Origin: Ectopseudomonas mendocina | Lineage (GTDB): Bacteria; Pseudomonadota; Gammaproteobacteria; Pseudomonadales; Pseudomonadaceae | Assembly (NCBI RefSeq): GCF_007049795.1 | Contig: NZ_SCFY01000017.1 | Span: forward strand, 62,001 to 126,000 | DNA: 64,000 bases | Direction of reading: 5' to 3' | Notes under the pieces: model-generated | Databases searched by the model: none | Told to the model about the DNA's origin: nothing | Seen by the model: only the letters and a program-made list of their open reading frames with translations | Shown: in pieces, positions 8,340 to 16,261 of the stretch | How the letters are laid out: every line of letters begins with the position of its first letter | Position numbering within the stretch: position 1 is the stretch's first letter | Program-made: the position numbers and the translations under genes

Positions 8340-9353
8340 TTACCAGCCGACACCGAAGCCAAGGGTATAACGGGTTTCGTCCAGATCCCCCTCGGCACCG
8401 CTGACCATATCCTTCTCGGCCTTCATGTTCAGCGACGCCCAGTCGGTGACCTTGTAACGCAGACCAACTTCGGCATCTAGGGTGTAATCGGCAACCCCTT
8501 CAAGGGGTTTACCCAGCTCGCCGACACTGAACAATTCGACGGTCTTGCCGATCAGGTAGCGGTTGTAGTCCCACTTCACGCTCATCGCATAGAAGCGGTC
8601 CTGCTCACCATTGCTATAGCGGTAATCGCTACGGTTGGCCAGGGTGGCGATGGAGAACGCGCCCAGCTCGTCATCCCAGAACTGGTAACCAGGGCCGGTA
8701 CCGAGGGTACGCTGACGCTGCACTTCCTCAATGCGGTCGCGCTTGTACTCGAAGCGCCCCTGCCAGAACCACTTCTCCGTGAGGAAGCGGTCGAGCGCAT
8801 ATTCGGCGCTCCAGTTGTCAGTGCTGACGACGTCGTTCTTCAGCTCGCGGTTGTAGTCGGCAATCGCGTTGTGCCGCCAGCGTCCATGACGGGCCTGAGT
8901 CTTGATATCGACGTCGTAGTCGTCGGAGTCACGCTCGCCACGCTTGTAGTCGAGACCGAGGTCGACGTTGCCCTTCCAGGTGAAATCCTCCACCAGCGGT
9001 TTGGGCTTCATGATCTGCTCGATCTGCGTCAGCTCGATGGTCTTCGGCGCTTCGCCATTGGCCAGAGTCACCTTGCCCGGCTCGGCAGCCAGCAGCGACT
9101 TGGCGCGCTCGCCATCCACCGGGCCGAGCTTGACCAGCAGCTCGTGATCACTTTCCAGGGTGGCGATTTTCTTCCAGTCCAGCGGAATGGAGCCGCCATA
9201 GTCGGTTTCCAGCAGCAGCTTGCTGCCGTCGAAGAAGCGGATGGTGCCGGAGAGACGGTCTCCGTTCTTCAGCCAGACGGTATCGGCGAAGGCGGCGGAA
9301 CTGCACAGAGCGATGCTCAGGCCTAGCAGGGACAGCGATGTAGAGCGCGACAT
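8340..9353 (-). CDS. DUF481 outer-membrane beta-barrel protein (copy 1)
   Basis: This 337-residue exported protein of the DUF481 (YdiY-like, salt-induced outer-membrane) family has unknown function. The N-terminus MSRSTSLSLLGLSIALCSSA is a signal peptide, probably cleaved after AFA. The segment DTVWLKNGDRLSGTI begins a small beta domain (residues about 25-110). The remaining 220 residues alternate polar and aromatic positions and end in GFGVGW with a C-terminal Trp, typical of an outer-membrane barrel. I chose the ATG that gives the signal peptide; no strong ribosome-binding site is visible. It is a paralogue of the next upstream gene, and the two form a same-strand pair. Confidence 0.85.
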   Translation of the reverse strand: MSRSTSLSLLGLSIALCSSAAFADTVWLKNGDRLSGTIRFFDGSKLLLETDYGGSIPLDWKKIATLESDHELLVKLGPVDGERAKSLLAAEPGKVTLANGEAPKTIELTQIEQIMKPKPLVEDFTWKGNVDLGLDYKRGERDSDDYDVDIKTQARHGRWRHNAIADYNRELKNDVVSTDNWSAEYALDRFLTEKWFWQGRFEYKRDRIEEVQRQRTLGTGPGYQFWDDELGAFSIATLANRSDYRYSNGEQDRFYAMSVKWDYNRYLIGKTVELFSVGELGKPLEGVADYTLDAEVGLRYKVTDWASLNMKAEKDMVSGAEGDLDETRYTLGFGVGW

Positions 9354-9452
9354 AAGTTGGGCAATGGCGTTGGTGGACGAAAGCCGGGCATTATCCGCAA
9401 CCCCGGCGCCAGAGCAACAGCTGACCGACCAGGATACGCAGAGTTCAGCTTT

Positions 9453-9482
9453 TTCCGTCGGGCGGCGTTCCGTCGGGCGGCG
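9453..9482. repeat. Two tandem copies of a 15-bp unit
   Basis: TTCCGTCGGGCGGCG occurs twice head to tail between the two DUF481 genes. It lies outside both proposed coding regions. Its 15-base length keeps the frame in any N-terminal extension of copy 1. Confidence 0.8.
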
Positions 9483-9497
9483 ATCCAACGGCAGGCA

Positions 9498-10490
9498 TCA
9501 CCAACCGACGCCAACACCGATCAGGTAATGCCGATCCGACACGGTCTGGCCCTGCGCGCGCAGTTGATCCAGTTCATAGAGCAGCGACAGGCGTGCCCAT
9601 TGGTTGAGTCGATAGCGCAAGCCGAACTCACTATCGAGCACGTAGTCGATTTCTTCGATGTGCGGAACCTGCAATTCGGCATTGGCGTAAAACTCCAGTC
9701 GCGTGCCCCACAGCAGACGCTTGTAATCCAGTTCCAGCGACGTCGTGTTGAAGGCCAGGTCGGCTATATCGGACTCAAGGCGTACACGGTTGAACTGACC
9801 AATCAAATCGAAGCGCCCCAGTTCGTCATCCCAGAAACGATACCCAGGGCCGGTACCGACGATGCGCTGGCGGTCGACCGTTTCGAACTCGTCCTCGGCC
9901 TGCTCCACGCCAACCCGCCAGAACCAGTGCTCGGAGAGAAAACGATCGAGGTCGTATTCCAGCTCCCAGTTGTCCTCGACCTTCCTGTCGTTCTTGGTTT
10001 CACGCTCCAGCTCGCCACTGAGTACATGGCGCCAGCGCCCATGTTCGACACGGGTATTGCCCTTGAGCTTCCACTCGTCGACGTCGTTCTGGTTGCGCTT
10101 CATGTCCAGCTTGGCGTCGAGGTTGCCCTCCCAGAGACGATCCTCCAGCAGTGGCCGCGGCGGCACCAGGCGCTTGATCTGCGCCAGCGGCAGGGTGTAC
10201 TCGCGCTCACCCTCCACCCGCACCATGCCGCTACCGGCGGCCGCCAACCTTTCGCTACGTTCGTTGTCGAAACCGCTGCGGCGCACCAGCAGGGGTTTGT
10301 CCGAGCTGAGGGTATCGATATCCTTCCAGTCGATAAGCACCTGGCCGGCGTATTTGGTCTTGAGCGCCAACTTGCCGCCATCGAGCAGAATGATTTCACC
10401 GCTGAGGCGATCACCGTTGTCCAGCCAGACGGTATCGGCCCAGATCGGGGCTGCCAGGGTAGAAAGGAACAAGGCGAGTAGTACGCGCAT
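9498..10490 (-). CDS. DUF481 outer-membrane beta-barrel protein (copy 2)
   Basis: This 330-residue paralogue of the adjacent DUF481 protein has the same architecture. The signal peptide is MRVLLALFLSTLAAPIWA. It is followed by DTVWLDNGDRLSGEI, the small N-terminal domain, and a barrel containing GTGPGYRFWDDELG, a stretch shared almost exactly with copy 1. The C-terminus is VGVGW. The pair suggests a local duplication followed by strong divergence. Function is unknown beyond the family's link to the cell envelope. Only 17 bases separate its start from the divergent Atl gene, so its promoter must overlap that gene. Confidence 0.85.
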   Translation of the reverse strand: MRVLLALFLSTLAAPIWADTVWLDNGDRLSGEIILLDGGKLALKTKYAGQVLIDWKDIDTLSSDKPLLVRRSGFDNERSERLAAAGSGMVRVEGEREYTLPLAQIKRLVPPRPLLEDRLWEGNLDAKLDMKRNQNDVDEWKLKGNTRVEHGRWRHVLSGELERETKNDRKVEDNWELEYDLDRFLSEHWFWRVGVEQAEDEFETVDRQRIVGTGPGYRFWDDELGRFDLIGQFNRVRLESDIADLAFNTTSLELDYKRLLWGTRLEFYANAELQVPHIEEIDYVLDSEFGLRYRLNQWARLSLLYELDQLRAQGQTVSDRHYLIGVGVGW

Positions 10491-10507
10491 GATGAAGGAC
10501 GAACCCT

Positions 10508-10882
10508 ATGGGCAAGACGAAACCGCCAGAGTCTGCATGGCCGGCACCACCACCAGCAAGCGTGGAAGCGCGTCGCGAGGCGCTATATCTGGTATTGGCA
10601 CAGGTGCCTGAGGGCAAGGTCGTCAGCTATGGCGAACTGGCGCAGTTGGCAGGACTGGGCCGCGCCGCGCGCTGGGTCGGCCGCACGCTGAGCCAGTTGC
10701 CGGATGGCACCACACTCCCCTGGCATCGGGTTATCGCCGCTGGCGGGCGCCTCAGTCTGGCTGCCGGCAGCCCCTCTGGTAACGAACAACGGGCACGTCT
10801 GCGCGCGGAGGGCATCAACATCCTGAACGAACGTGTGGATATGCGTCTTCACGGCTGGCGCCCGATGGAGCACAGCAGTTAG
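10508..10882 (+). CDS. Alkyltransferase-like (Atl) DNA-damage recognition protein
   Basis: This 124-residue protein has the C-terminal DNA-binding domain of O6-methylguanine methyltransferases. In place of the catalytic PCHRV it has LPWHRVI (W at about residue 78). That Cys-to-Trp change defines Atl proteins (E. coli YbaZ/Atl). Atl proteins bind and flip O6-alkylguanine and hand it to nucleotide excision repair, and do not themselves repair it. The helix-turn-helix region GKVVSYGELAQLAGLGRAARWVGRTL is present. AAGGA at 10495-10499 sets the ATG. The gene is followed 40 bases later by ampG on the same strand, so the two may be co-transcribed. Confidence 0.88.
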   Translation: MGKTKPPESAWPAPPPASVEARREALYLVLAQVPEGKVVSYGELAQLAGLGRAARWVGRTLSQLPDGTTLPWHRVIAAGGRLSLAAGSPSGNEQRARLRAEGINILNERVDMRLHGWRPMEHSS

Positions 10883-10922
10883 AGTGCGCCCTACGCCCCC
10901 CCCCTGCCCAGATTCGAGCCTG

Positions 10923-12719
10923 ATGCCACGCAAATCCTGGCGAGACGCCCTCGCCACCTACGCCAACCCCGCCACACTGGCTCTGCTGCTTCTGGGTTTC
11001 GCCGCCGGCCTGCCCTACATGCTGGTGTTCTCGACCCTTTCGGTATGGCTGCGCGAAGCCGGAGTAGCACGCGAGACAATCGGTTTCGCCAGCCTCATCG
11101 GCCTGGCCTACGCCTTCAAATGGGTGTGGGCGCCAATGCTCGACCAGTGGCGCCTGCCGCTACTGGGCAAACTTGGCCGGCGCCGCTCCTGGCTGGTGCT
11201 GTCGCAAGGCCTGGTCGCCATCGGCTTGATCGGCATGGCCTATTACGATCCGCAGACGCATCTGTCGACGCTGATCGCCCTCGCCGTGCTGGTGGCCTTC
11301 GCATCAGCCACCCAGGACATTGCCATCGACGCCTACCGCCTGGAAATTCTCGGCGATGAGCATCAGGCTGCGCTGGCCGCCGCTTACATGACCGGCTACC
11401 GCGTCGCCGCGCTGCTGGCAACCGCCGGTGCGCTGTACTTTGCCGAAGGCTTCGGCTCGACCGCCAAGGACTACCAGTTCAGCGCCTGGACCGGTACCTA
11501 TATGCTTTTCGCCCTGCTGATGCTGCCAGGCCTGCTCACCTCCATTTGGATGCGCGAGCCGCCAGCACCGCCGCACATTCATGTCGCGCCGCCCAAGCAC
11601 GGATTTTTCCACCAGTTGCTGGCGATCAGCGCGGTCATCATGCTGATCATCGCCGTGCCGACCATGTTCATCCAGTTCTACCAGAGCGATCTGATGCTCA
11701 TGCTGCTCGGCGACGTCAGCATGCACGAGTTGCTCTACAACGACCGCGCCTTCCTGCGTGCGCTGCTCTACAGCACTCTGGCCTGCGTCTGCGCATCCGG
11801 GCTGTTCTGGGGCGGGCTGGCGCCGGTGCTGAAAACGGCTGCCGCCAGGTACGGGTTCTTCCACCAGCTGCTTTCCGTACTGCTGCTGATCATTCTGCTG
11901 ATCGCCATCCCGGCCATGGTCACCCAGTTCTACGAAAGTGACCTGATGCTGGTGTTCCAGGGCCAGATAAGCCTGCAGGAGCTGCTCTACTACGACCGCG
12001 CCTTCCTGCGTGCACTGCTCTATACCCTGCTCACCGGCCTGTCCATCTCCAGCCTGTTCTGGGGCGGCATGGCCCCGGTGCTCACGCCGGTCAACGACTT
12101 CATCGTGCGCTATCGCTGGCAGGCGCTGCTGCTGCTAAGCCTGATCGCCACCTATCGCCTGTCCGATACGGTAATGGGCGTGATGGCCAACGTGTTCTAC
12201 ATCGACCAGGGCTTCACCAAGGAACAGATTGCCAGCGTCAGCAAGATTTTCGGCCTGGTGATGACCCTGCTCGGCGCCGGTGTCGGCGGTCTGTTGATCG
12301 TGCGCTTCGGCATCATGCCGATTCTGCTGATCGGTGCTGCCGCATCGGCGGCCACCAACTTGATGTTCATGCTGTTGGTGGGCATGGGTCCGCACCTGAA
12401 CATGCTGATCGTCACCATCAGCTGCGACAATTTCAGCGCAGGCCTGGCTACCTCGGCGTTCGTGGCCTATCTGTCGAGTCTGACCAACCTGAAGTTCTCC
12501 GCCACCCAGTACGCCCTGCTCAGCTCCATCATGCTGTTGCTGCCGCGTCTGATCGGCGGCTATTCCGGCGTGATGGTGGAAAGCCTCGGCTACGCTCACT
12601 TCTTCCTTGCCACGGCGCTGATGGGTATACCGACACTGCTGCTCATCGTTATCCAGTGGCGTCGCGATAAACGCCAAGCGGTGCCTGAGACGACGCCACC
12701 TGCAGTCGAAAATGCCTGA
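10923..12719 (+). CDS. ampG: Muropeptide permease AmpG
   Basis: This 598-residue major-facilitator transporter imports GlcNAc-anhydroMurNAc peptides for cell-wall recycling. It thereby feeds the AmpR/AmpC beta-lactamase induction pathway. Family stretches include GLPYMLVFSTLSVWLREAGV, the segment GLAYAFKWVWAPMLDQ and TQDIAIDAYRLEIL. It is longer than E. coli AmpG (491) and about as long as the P. aeruginosa protein (594). The extra length contains a visible internal duplication, residues about 226-303 repeated at 310-387. I used the ATG at 10923 (MPRKSWRDALATYANP); the ribosome-binding site is weak. Confidence 0.95.
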   Translation: MPRKSWRDALATYANPATLALLLLGFAAGLPYMLVFSTLSVWLREAGVARETIGFASLIGLAYAFKWVWAPMLDQWRLPLLGKLGRRRSWLVLSQGLVAIGLIGMAYYDPQTHLSTLIALAVLVAFASATQDIAIDAYRLEILGDEHQAALAAAYMTGYRVAALLATAGALYFAEGFGSTAKDYQFSAWTGTYMLFALLMLPGLLTSIWMREPPAPPHIHVAPPKHGFFHQLLAISAVIMLIIAVPTMFIQFYQSDLMLMLLGDVSMHELLYNDRAFLRALLYSTLACVCASGLFWGGLAPVLKTAAARYGFFHQLLSVLLLIILLIAIPAMVTQFYESDLMLVFQGQISLQELLYYDRAFLRALLYTLLTGLSISSLFWGGMAPVLTPVNDFIVRYRWQALLLLSLIATYRLSDTVMGVMANVFYIDQGFTKEQIASVSKIFGLVMTLLGAGVGGLLIVRFGIMPILLIGAAASAATNLMFMLLVGMGPHLNMLIVTISCDNFSAGLATSAFVAYLSSLTNLKFSATQYALLSSIMLLLPRLIGGYSGVMVESLGYAHFFLATALMGIPTLLLIVIQWRRDKRQAVPETTPPAVENA

Positions 12720-12729
12720 TCACAGGCAC

Positions 12730-12760
12730 AAAAAAGCCCCGGATCGACCGGGGCTTTTTT
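12730..12760. terminator. Bidirectional terminator between ampG and mscS
   Basis: A perfect stem AAAAAAGCCCCGG / CCGGGGCTTTTTT with the 5-base loop ATCGA lies between the convergent ends of the two genes. It serves both. Confidence 0.93.
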
Positions 12761-12770
12761 GTGGTGAGTG

Positions 12771-13598
12771 TCAATCAGCCTTGGCCAGATGCACCACCCG
12801 CTGCGGGAACGGAATACCAATACCCGCCTCGGTCAGACGCTCCTTGGCCAGTTCGGTGAACTCGAAGGTCACCGGCCAGAAATCACCAGTCGCCACCCAT
12901 ACGCGCAGCGAGATGTTCACGGCGCTTTCACCCAGCCCGGTCACGAATACCACGGGCGCGGGGTCAAGCTGCACACGCGGGTCCTTGGCGATATCAAGCA
13001 GCACTTCACGGGCACGCTTGATATCGCTGGAGTAGTCGATGCCGATATTGATGTCGGCGCGCCGACGCGGCTCACGCGAGTAGTTGGTGATATGGCCGTT
13101 GGACAGCGCGCCATTGGGCACGATCACCACCTTGTTATCCGCCGTTTTCAGCGTGGTGTGGAAGATCTGGATGCTGTCGACGCTACCGGAAACGCCTTGC
13201 CCCTCGATCCAGTCGCCCGCGCGGAACGGGCGAAACAGCATGATCAGCACGCCACCCGCGAAGTTGGCCAGGCTGCCCTGCAGCGCCAGGCCGATGGCCA
13301 GACCCGCCGCACCGATCATGGCGATGAACGAAGTGGTCTCCACACCGATCATCGAAGCCACGCTGATCAGCAGCAGAATACGCAGCACGATGCTGACCAG
13401 GCTGCCAATGAAGCTGCTCAACGCGCGGTCCACCTTACGCGCTGCGAGCATGCTCTCGATGCTCGACGTCAGCCGGCTGATCAGCCACCAGCCGATCAGC
13501 AGAGTGATCACTGCCAGGGTCAGCTTGCCGCTGTACTCCAACACCACCGGCAGCCAGGCCTCGGATATTTTCACCAGTTCCTCGACGTTCATCTCCAT
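12771..13598 (-). CDS. mscS: Small-conductance mechanosensitive channel (MscS)
   Basis: This 275-residue membrane channel opens under tension to release solutes during osmotic downshock. It has three hydrophobic segments. The pore helix shows the Gly/Ala-rich pattern GAAGLAIGLALQGSLANFAGG, followed by the MscS beta domain (FRAGDWIEGQGVSGSVDSI) and the C-terminal alpha/beta domain. Size fits E. coli MscS (286). The ATG at 13598 is favoured by CAGGAG 7-8 bases upstream; a second ATG lies two codons in. It is separated from the upstream yajQ gene by a hairpin. Confidence 0.93.
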   Translation of the reverse strand: MEMNVEELVKISEAWLPVVLEYSGKLTLAVITLLIGWWLISRLTSSIESMLAARKVDRALSSFIGSLVSIVLRILLLISVASMIGVETTSFIAMIGAAGLAIGLALQGSLANFAGGVLIMLFRPFRAGDWIEGQGVSGSVDSIQIFHTTLKTADNKVVIVPNGALSNGHITNYSREPRRRADINIGIDYSSDIKRAREVLLDIAKDPRVQLDPAPVVFVTGLGESAVNISLRVWVATGDFWPVTFEFTELAKERLTEAGIGIPFPQRVVHLAKAD

Positions 13599-13631
13599 AG
13601 GGTGCTCCTGTTTTCTCGTATATGAAACGAA

Positions 13632-13660
13632 ACCGCCATGGCAAGCCATGGCGGTCAGAA
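13632..13660 (-). terminator. Hairpin downstream of yajQ
   Basis: ACCGCCATGGC / GCCATGGCGGT forms a perfect 11-base stem with an AA loop. On the minus strand it is followed by TTCGTTTC. It probably terminates yajQ before mscS begins. Confidence 0.65.
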
Positions 13661-13701
13661 TGCTATCAACCTAGCCTGCGACGCCTCAGCATCACAAAGG
13701 T

Positions 13702-14181
13702 TCAATCGCGGAAGTTGTTGTACTGTAGCGGCATGCCGAACTCGTGACCGCGCAGCAGGGCGATGGCTTCCTGCAGATCGTCACGTTTCTTGCCGGTCAC
13801 GCGTACCTGCTCGCCCTGGATGGCGGCCTGCACCTTGAGCTTGGCGTCCTTGATGTGAGCGACGATCTTCTTCGCCAGCTCCTTGTCGATGCCTTCACGA
13901 AAGGTGACTTCCTGCTTCATCACCTTGCCCGAGGCATAGGGCTCCTTGGTTTCCATGCACTGGCAGTCGATCTTGCGCTTGACCAGACTGCTGCGCACCA
14001 TGTCGAGCATCTGCTCGAGCATGAATTCGGCTTCGGCGGTCAAGGTCAGCGCCTTGTCCTTGCTCTCGATGCTGCACTTGCCGCGCAGGTCGAAACGGCG
14101 GTCGAGTTCCTTGATGGCGTTATCGACCGCATTGGTCAGTTCGTGTTTATCCAGTTCGGACACGACGTCGAACGAAGGCAT
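13702..14181 (-). CDS. YajQ-family nucleotide-binding protein
   Basis: This 159-residue cytoplasmic protein of the YajQ (UPF0234) family begins MPSFDVVSELDKHELTNAVD. It contains the conserved IKELDRRFDLRGKCSIE and ends QYNNFRD. Homologues bind cyclic di-GMP in Xanthomonas and Pseudomonas and act as transcriptional cofactors, and E. coli YajQ binds nucleotides. The ATG at 14181 has AGGAG at a good distance upstream. It is divergent from a response regulator with a degenerate GGDEF domain, so two c-di-GMP-type proteins face each other. Confidence 0.93.
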   Translation of the reverse strand: MPSFDVVSELDKHELTNAVDNAIKELDRRFDLRGKCSIESKDKALTLTAEAEFMLEQMLDMVRSSLVKRKIDCQCMETKEPYASGKVMKQEVTFREGIDKELAKKIVAHIKDAKLKVQAAIQGEQVRVTGKKRDDLQEAIALLRGHEFGMPLQYNNFRD

Positions 14182-14319
14182 GAGTGGGCTCCTGATGGAC
14201 GGCGCGATCCTCTTCACGGAGTGAACGCGCCTGACTTGACGATAACTATGGCGGCCTCATTATAACCAGTCTGATAAACGCCGTTTGGCGTCCTTCCCTC
14301 CTGCCTGCGAGCCAGTACC

Positions 14320-15282
14320 ATGCCCAACCCCCATCTCAGCATCCTGGTGGTGGACGACGCCAAGTTCTCCAGCGCCATGATTGGCCGTGCACTGAGCCAG
14401 GCTGGCTACCAGGACGTGCGCTTTGCCAGCAGCGCCAGCGAAGCCCTGCAGCAGCTGGAGCAGCGCCCGGCCAGCGTATTGCTGGCCGACTGGCTGATGC
14501 CCGAGATCGACGGCCTGGAACTGACCGCGCGGGTACGCCAGCTGGATGAGACGGCCGACCACTACACCTACATCATCCTGCTGACCGGCAAGGAAGGCGA
14601 AAACGTGCTGGGCGAAGCCTTCGACCGTGGCGTCGATGACTTCATCAGCAAGGCGGCCATGAACGAGCAGCTGGTGCCACGTGTGTACGCCGCCGACCGG
14701 TTGTGCAATACCCTGCAGCGCCTGCTGCACGAAAACCGCATGCTCACGCAGAATGTCGCCAGCCTGGAGCGCCGAAACCTGGTCGACCCGCTGACGGGGC
14801 TGGGCAACCCGCGCTATTTGCGGCAGAAGCTCTCCGACAGCTTGCGCCAGATCGAATCACGCGGCGGCGCCGTCTGCTACCTGTTGATAGGCCTGCCCGA
14901 AGCCACGCAGCTACGTAGCCAGTATGGAGAACGCTTCTTCAACGAGCTGCTGCGCAGTGCCGCCCGCCGCCTGCAGCAGCTGGTCAGGCCGCTGGATGTG
15001 CTGACCCGTCTGGACGACAACCATTTTGGCCTGATCACGCTGCTCGAGGACCTGCAGGAATGCTCGCCGAGCAGTTTCAAGCGTCTGCACGAGGGGCTGA
15101 ACCTCAAGGCATTCAAGACCAGTGAAGGCTTCATCACCCTGAAGGCGGGCATCAGCCTGGTCGGCATCGATGCAAAGGCACTGCCCAACGACCCCGAGCA
15201 ACTGATCCTGCATGCACAAAAGCTGCTGGCCGAGTCCTACGCCAGCGGTCGCGTCGCAGCCATGCGCCTGCCTCTGCCGTGA
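14320..15282 (+). CDS. Response regulator with receiver and degenerate GGDEF domain
   Basis: This is a 320-residue protein. Residues 5-125 form a receiver with acidic D12/D13, phospho-acceptor D57 (LLADWLMPEIDG), the TG of the ILLTGKE segment and a conserved Lys (FISKA). Residues about 155-320 resemble a diguanylate cyclase, starting with DPLTGLGNPRYLRQKL. The catalytic GG[D/E]EF loop is replaced by RLDDNHFGLI, so cyclase activity is unlikely. It could be a c-di-GMP sensor or a protein-interaction module. Its stop overlaps the GTG of panE by four bases. A histidine kinase lies one gene further on and is a plausible partner. Confidence 0.85.
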   Translation: MPNPHLSILVVDDAKFSSAMIGRALSQAGYQDVRFASSASEALQQLEQRPASVLLADWLMPEIDGLELTARVRQLDETADHYTYIILLTGKEGENVLGEAFDRGVDDFISKAAMNEQLVPRVYAADRLCNTLQRLLHENRMLTQNVASLERRNLVDPLTGLGNPRYLRQKLSDSLRQIESRGGAVCYLLIGLPEATQLRSQYGERFFNELLRSAARRLQQLVRPLDVLTRLDDNHFGLITLLEDLQECSPSSFKRLHEGLNLKAFKTSEGFITLKAGISLVGIDAKALPNDPEQLILHAQKLLAESYASGRVAAMRLPLP

Positions 15283-16190
15283 CCTGGCACATCCTCGGCG
15301 CCGGTAGCCTCGGCAGCCTGTGGGCTGCGCGTCTGGCCCGTGCCGGTCTGCCGGTCAGGTTGATTCTGCGCAACCGGCAACGCCTCGCGGCCTACCAGCA
15401 GGCCGGCGGCCTGACTTTGATCGAAGCAGGCCAGGCCCAGCAGTACGCCATTGCCGCGGAGTTACCACAGGCCGACGCGCCCATCCATCGCCTGCTGCTG
15501 GCTTGCAAGGCCTATGACGCGCAAAGCGCGGTGGCGACCATCGCCGAGCGTCTGGCCCCGGGCGCCGAACTGCTGCTGTTGCAGAACGGACTAGGCAGCC
15601 AGGATGAAGTCGCCCAACGCCTACCCAGACAGCGTTGCCTGTTCGTCTCCAGCACCGAAGGGGCCTTTCGCCCTGCCGACTTTCAGGTGGTGTTCGCCGG
15701 CAACGGCTACAACTGGCTGGGCGACCCGAACAATCCCCAGCCGCCAGCCTGGCTGGACGACCTGCAGCGCGCCGGCATCGCCCACCAGTGGAGCACGGAT
15801 ATCCTCGCGCGCCTGTGGCGCAAGCTGGCGCTCAATTGCGCGATCAACCCGCTCACTGTGCTGCACGACTGTCGCAATGGCGGCCTGAGCGAACACCCGG
15901 CCGAAGTCGCCATCCTGTGCACTGAACTCACGGAGCTGCTGCAGCTCTGTGGCCAACCGGCTGCGGCGGACAACCTGCACGAGGAAGTGCAACGGGTGAT
16001 TCATGCCACCGCGGCAAACTACTCCTCCATGCACCAGGATGTAGCCCTGGGTCGCCGCACCGAGATCAGTTATCTGCTTGGCTACGCCTGTGCCGCTGCG
16101 CAGCGCCATGGGTTGCAGTTGCCGCACCTGCAGCATGTGCAACAGCGCTTGCTTGAGCATCTGCAAGCACGTGGCCTGCCAGTGAACTAG
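15279..16190 (+). CDS. panE: 2-dehydropantoate 2-reductase (ketopantoate reductase)
   Basis: This 303-residue enzyme reduces ketopantoate to pantoate with NADPH for pantothenate/CoA synthesis. The N-terminal Rossmann motif is ILGAGSLGSLWAARLARAG. The C-terminal helical domain has the family catalytic-lysine segment LARLWRKLALNCAINPLT and a later conserved REIS-type EISYLLG stretch. The start is GTG (MTWHILGAG) inside a GTGA overlap with the preceding regulator gene, implying translational coupling of a metabolic enzyme to a signalling gene. Confidence 0.93.
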   Translation: MTWHILGAGSLGSLWAARLARAGLPVRLILRNRQRLAAYQQAGGLTLIEAGQAQQYAIAAELPQADAPIHRLLLACKAYDAQSAVATIAERLAPGAELLLLQNGLGSQDEVAQRLPRQRCLFVSSTEGAFRPADFQVVFAGNGYNWLGDPNNPQPPAWLDDLQRAGIAHQWSTDILARLWRKLALNCAINPLTVLHDCRNGGLSEHPAEVAILCTELTELLQLCGQPAAADNLHEEVQRVIHATAANYSSMHQDVALGRRTEISYLLGYACAAAQRHGLQLPHLQHVQQRLLEHLQARGLPVN

Positions 16191-16261
16191 CGGGCCAGGC
16201 CGTGGCAATGACAGCCCTGGCGCGCTAACCTGCCCGCTCTACTCGCCACAGCGATAAGCTC

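Noticed and set aside
9354..9488. N-terminal extension of DUF481 copy 1 to 9488
   Set aside because: It would bury the signal peptide behind 45 low-complexity residues encoded partly by the 15-bp repeat.
9357..10481. 374-codon plus-strand open frame opposite DUF481 copy 2
   Set aside because: The minus-strand reading has a signal peptide and barrel signature; this one is His/Arg/Gln-rich shadow coding.
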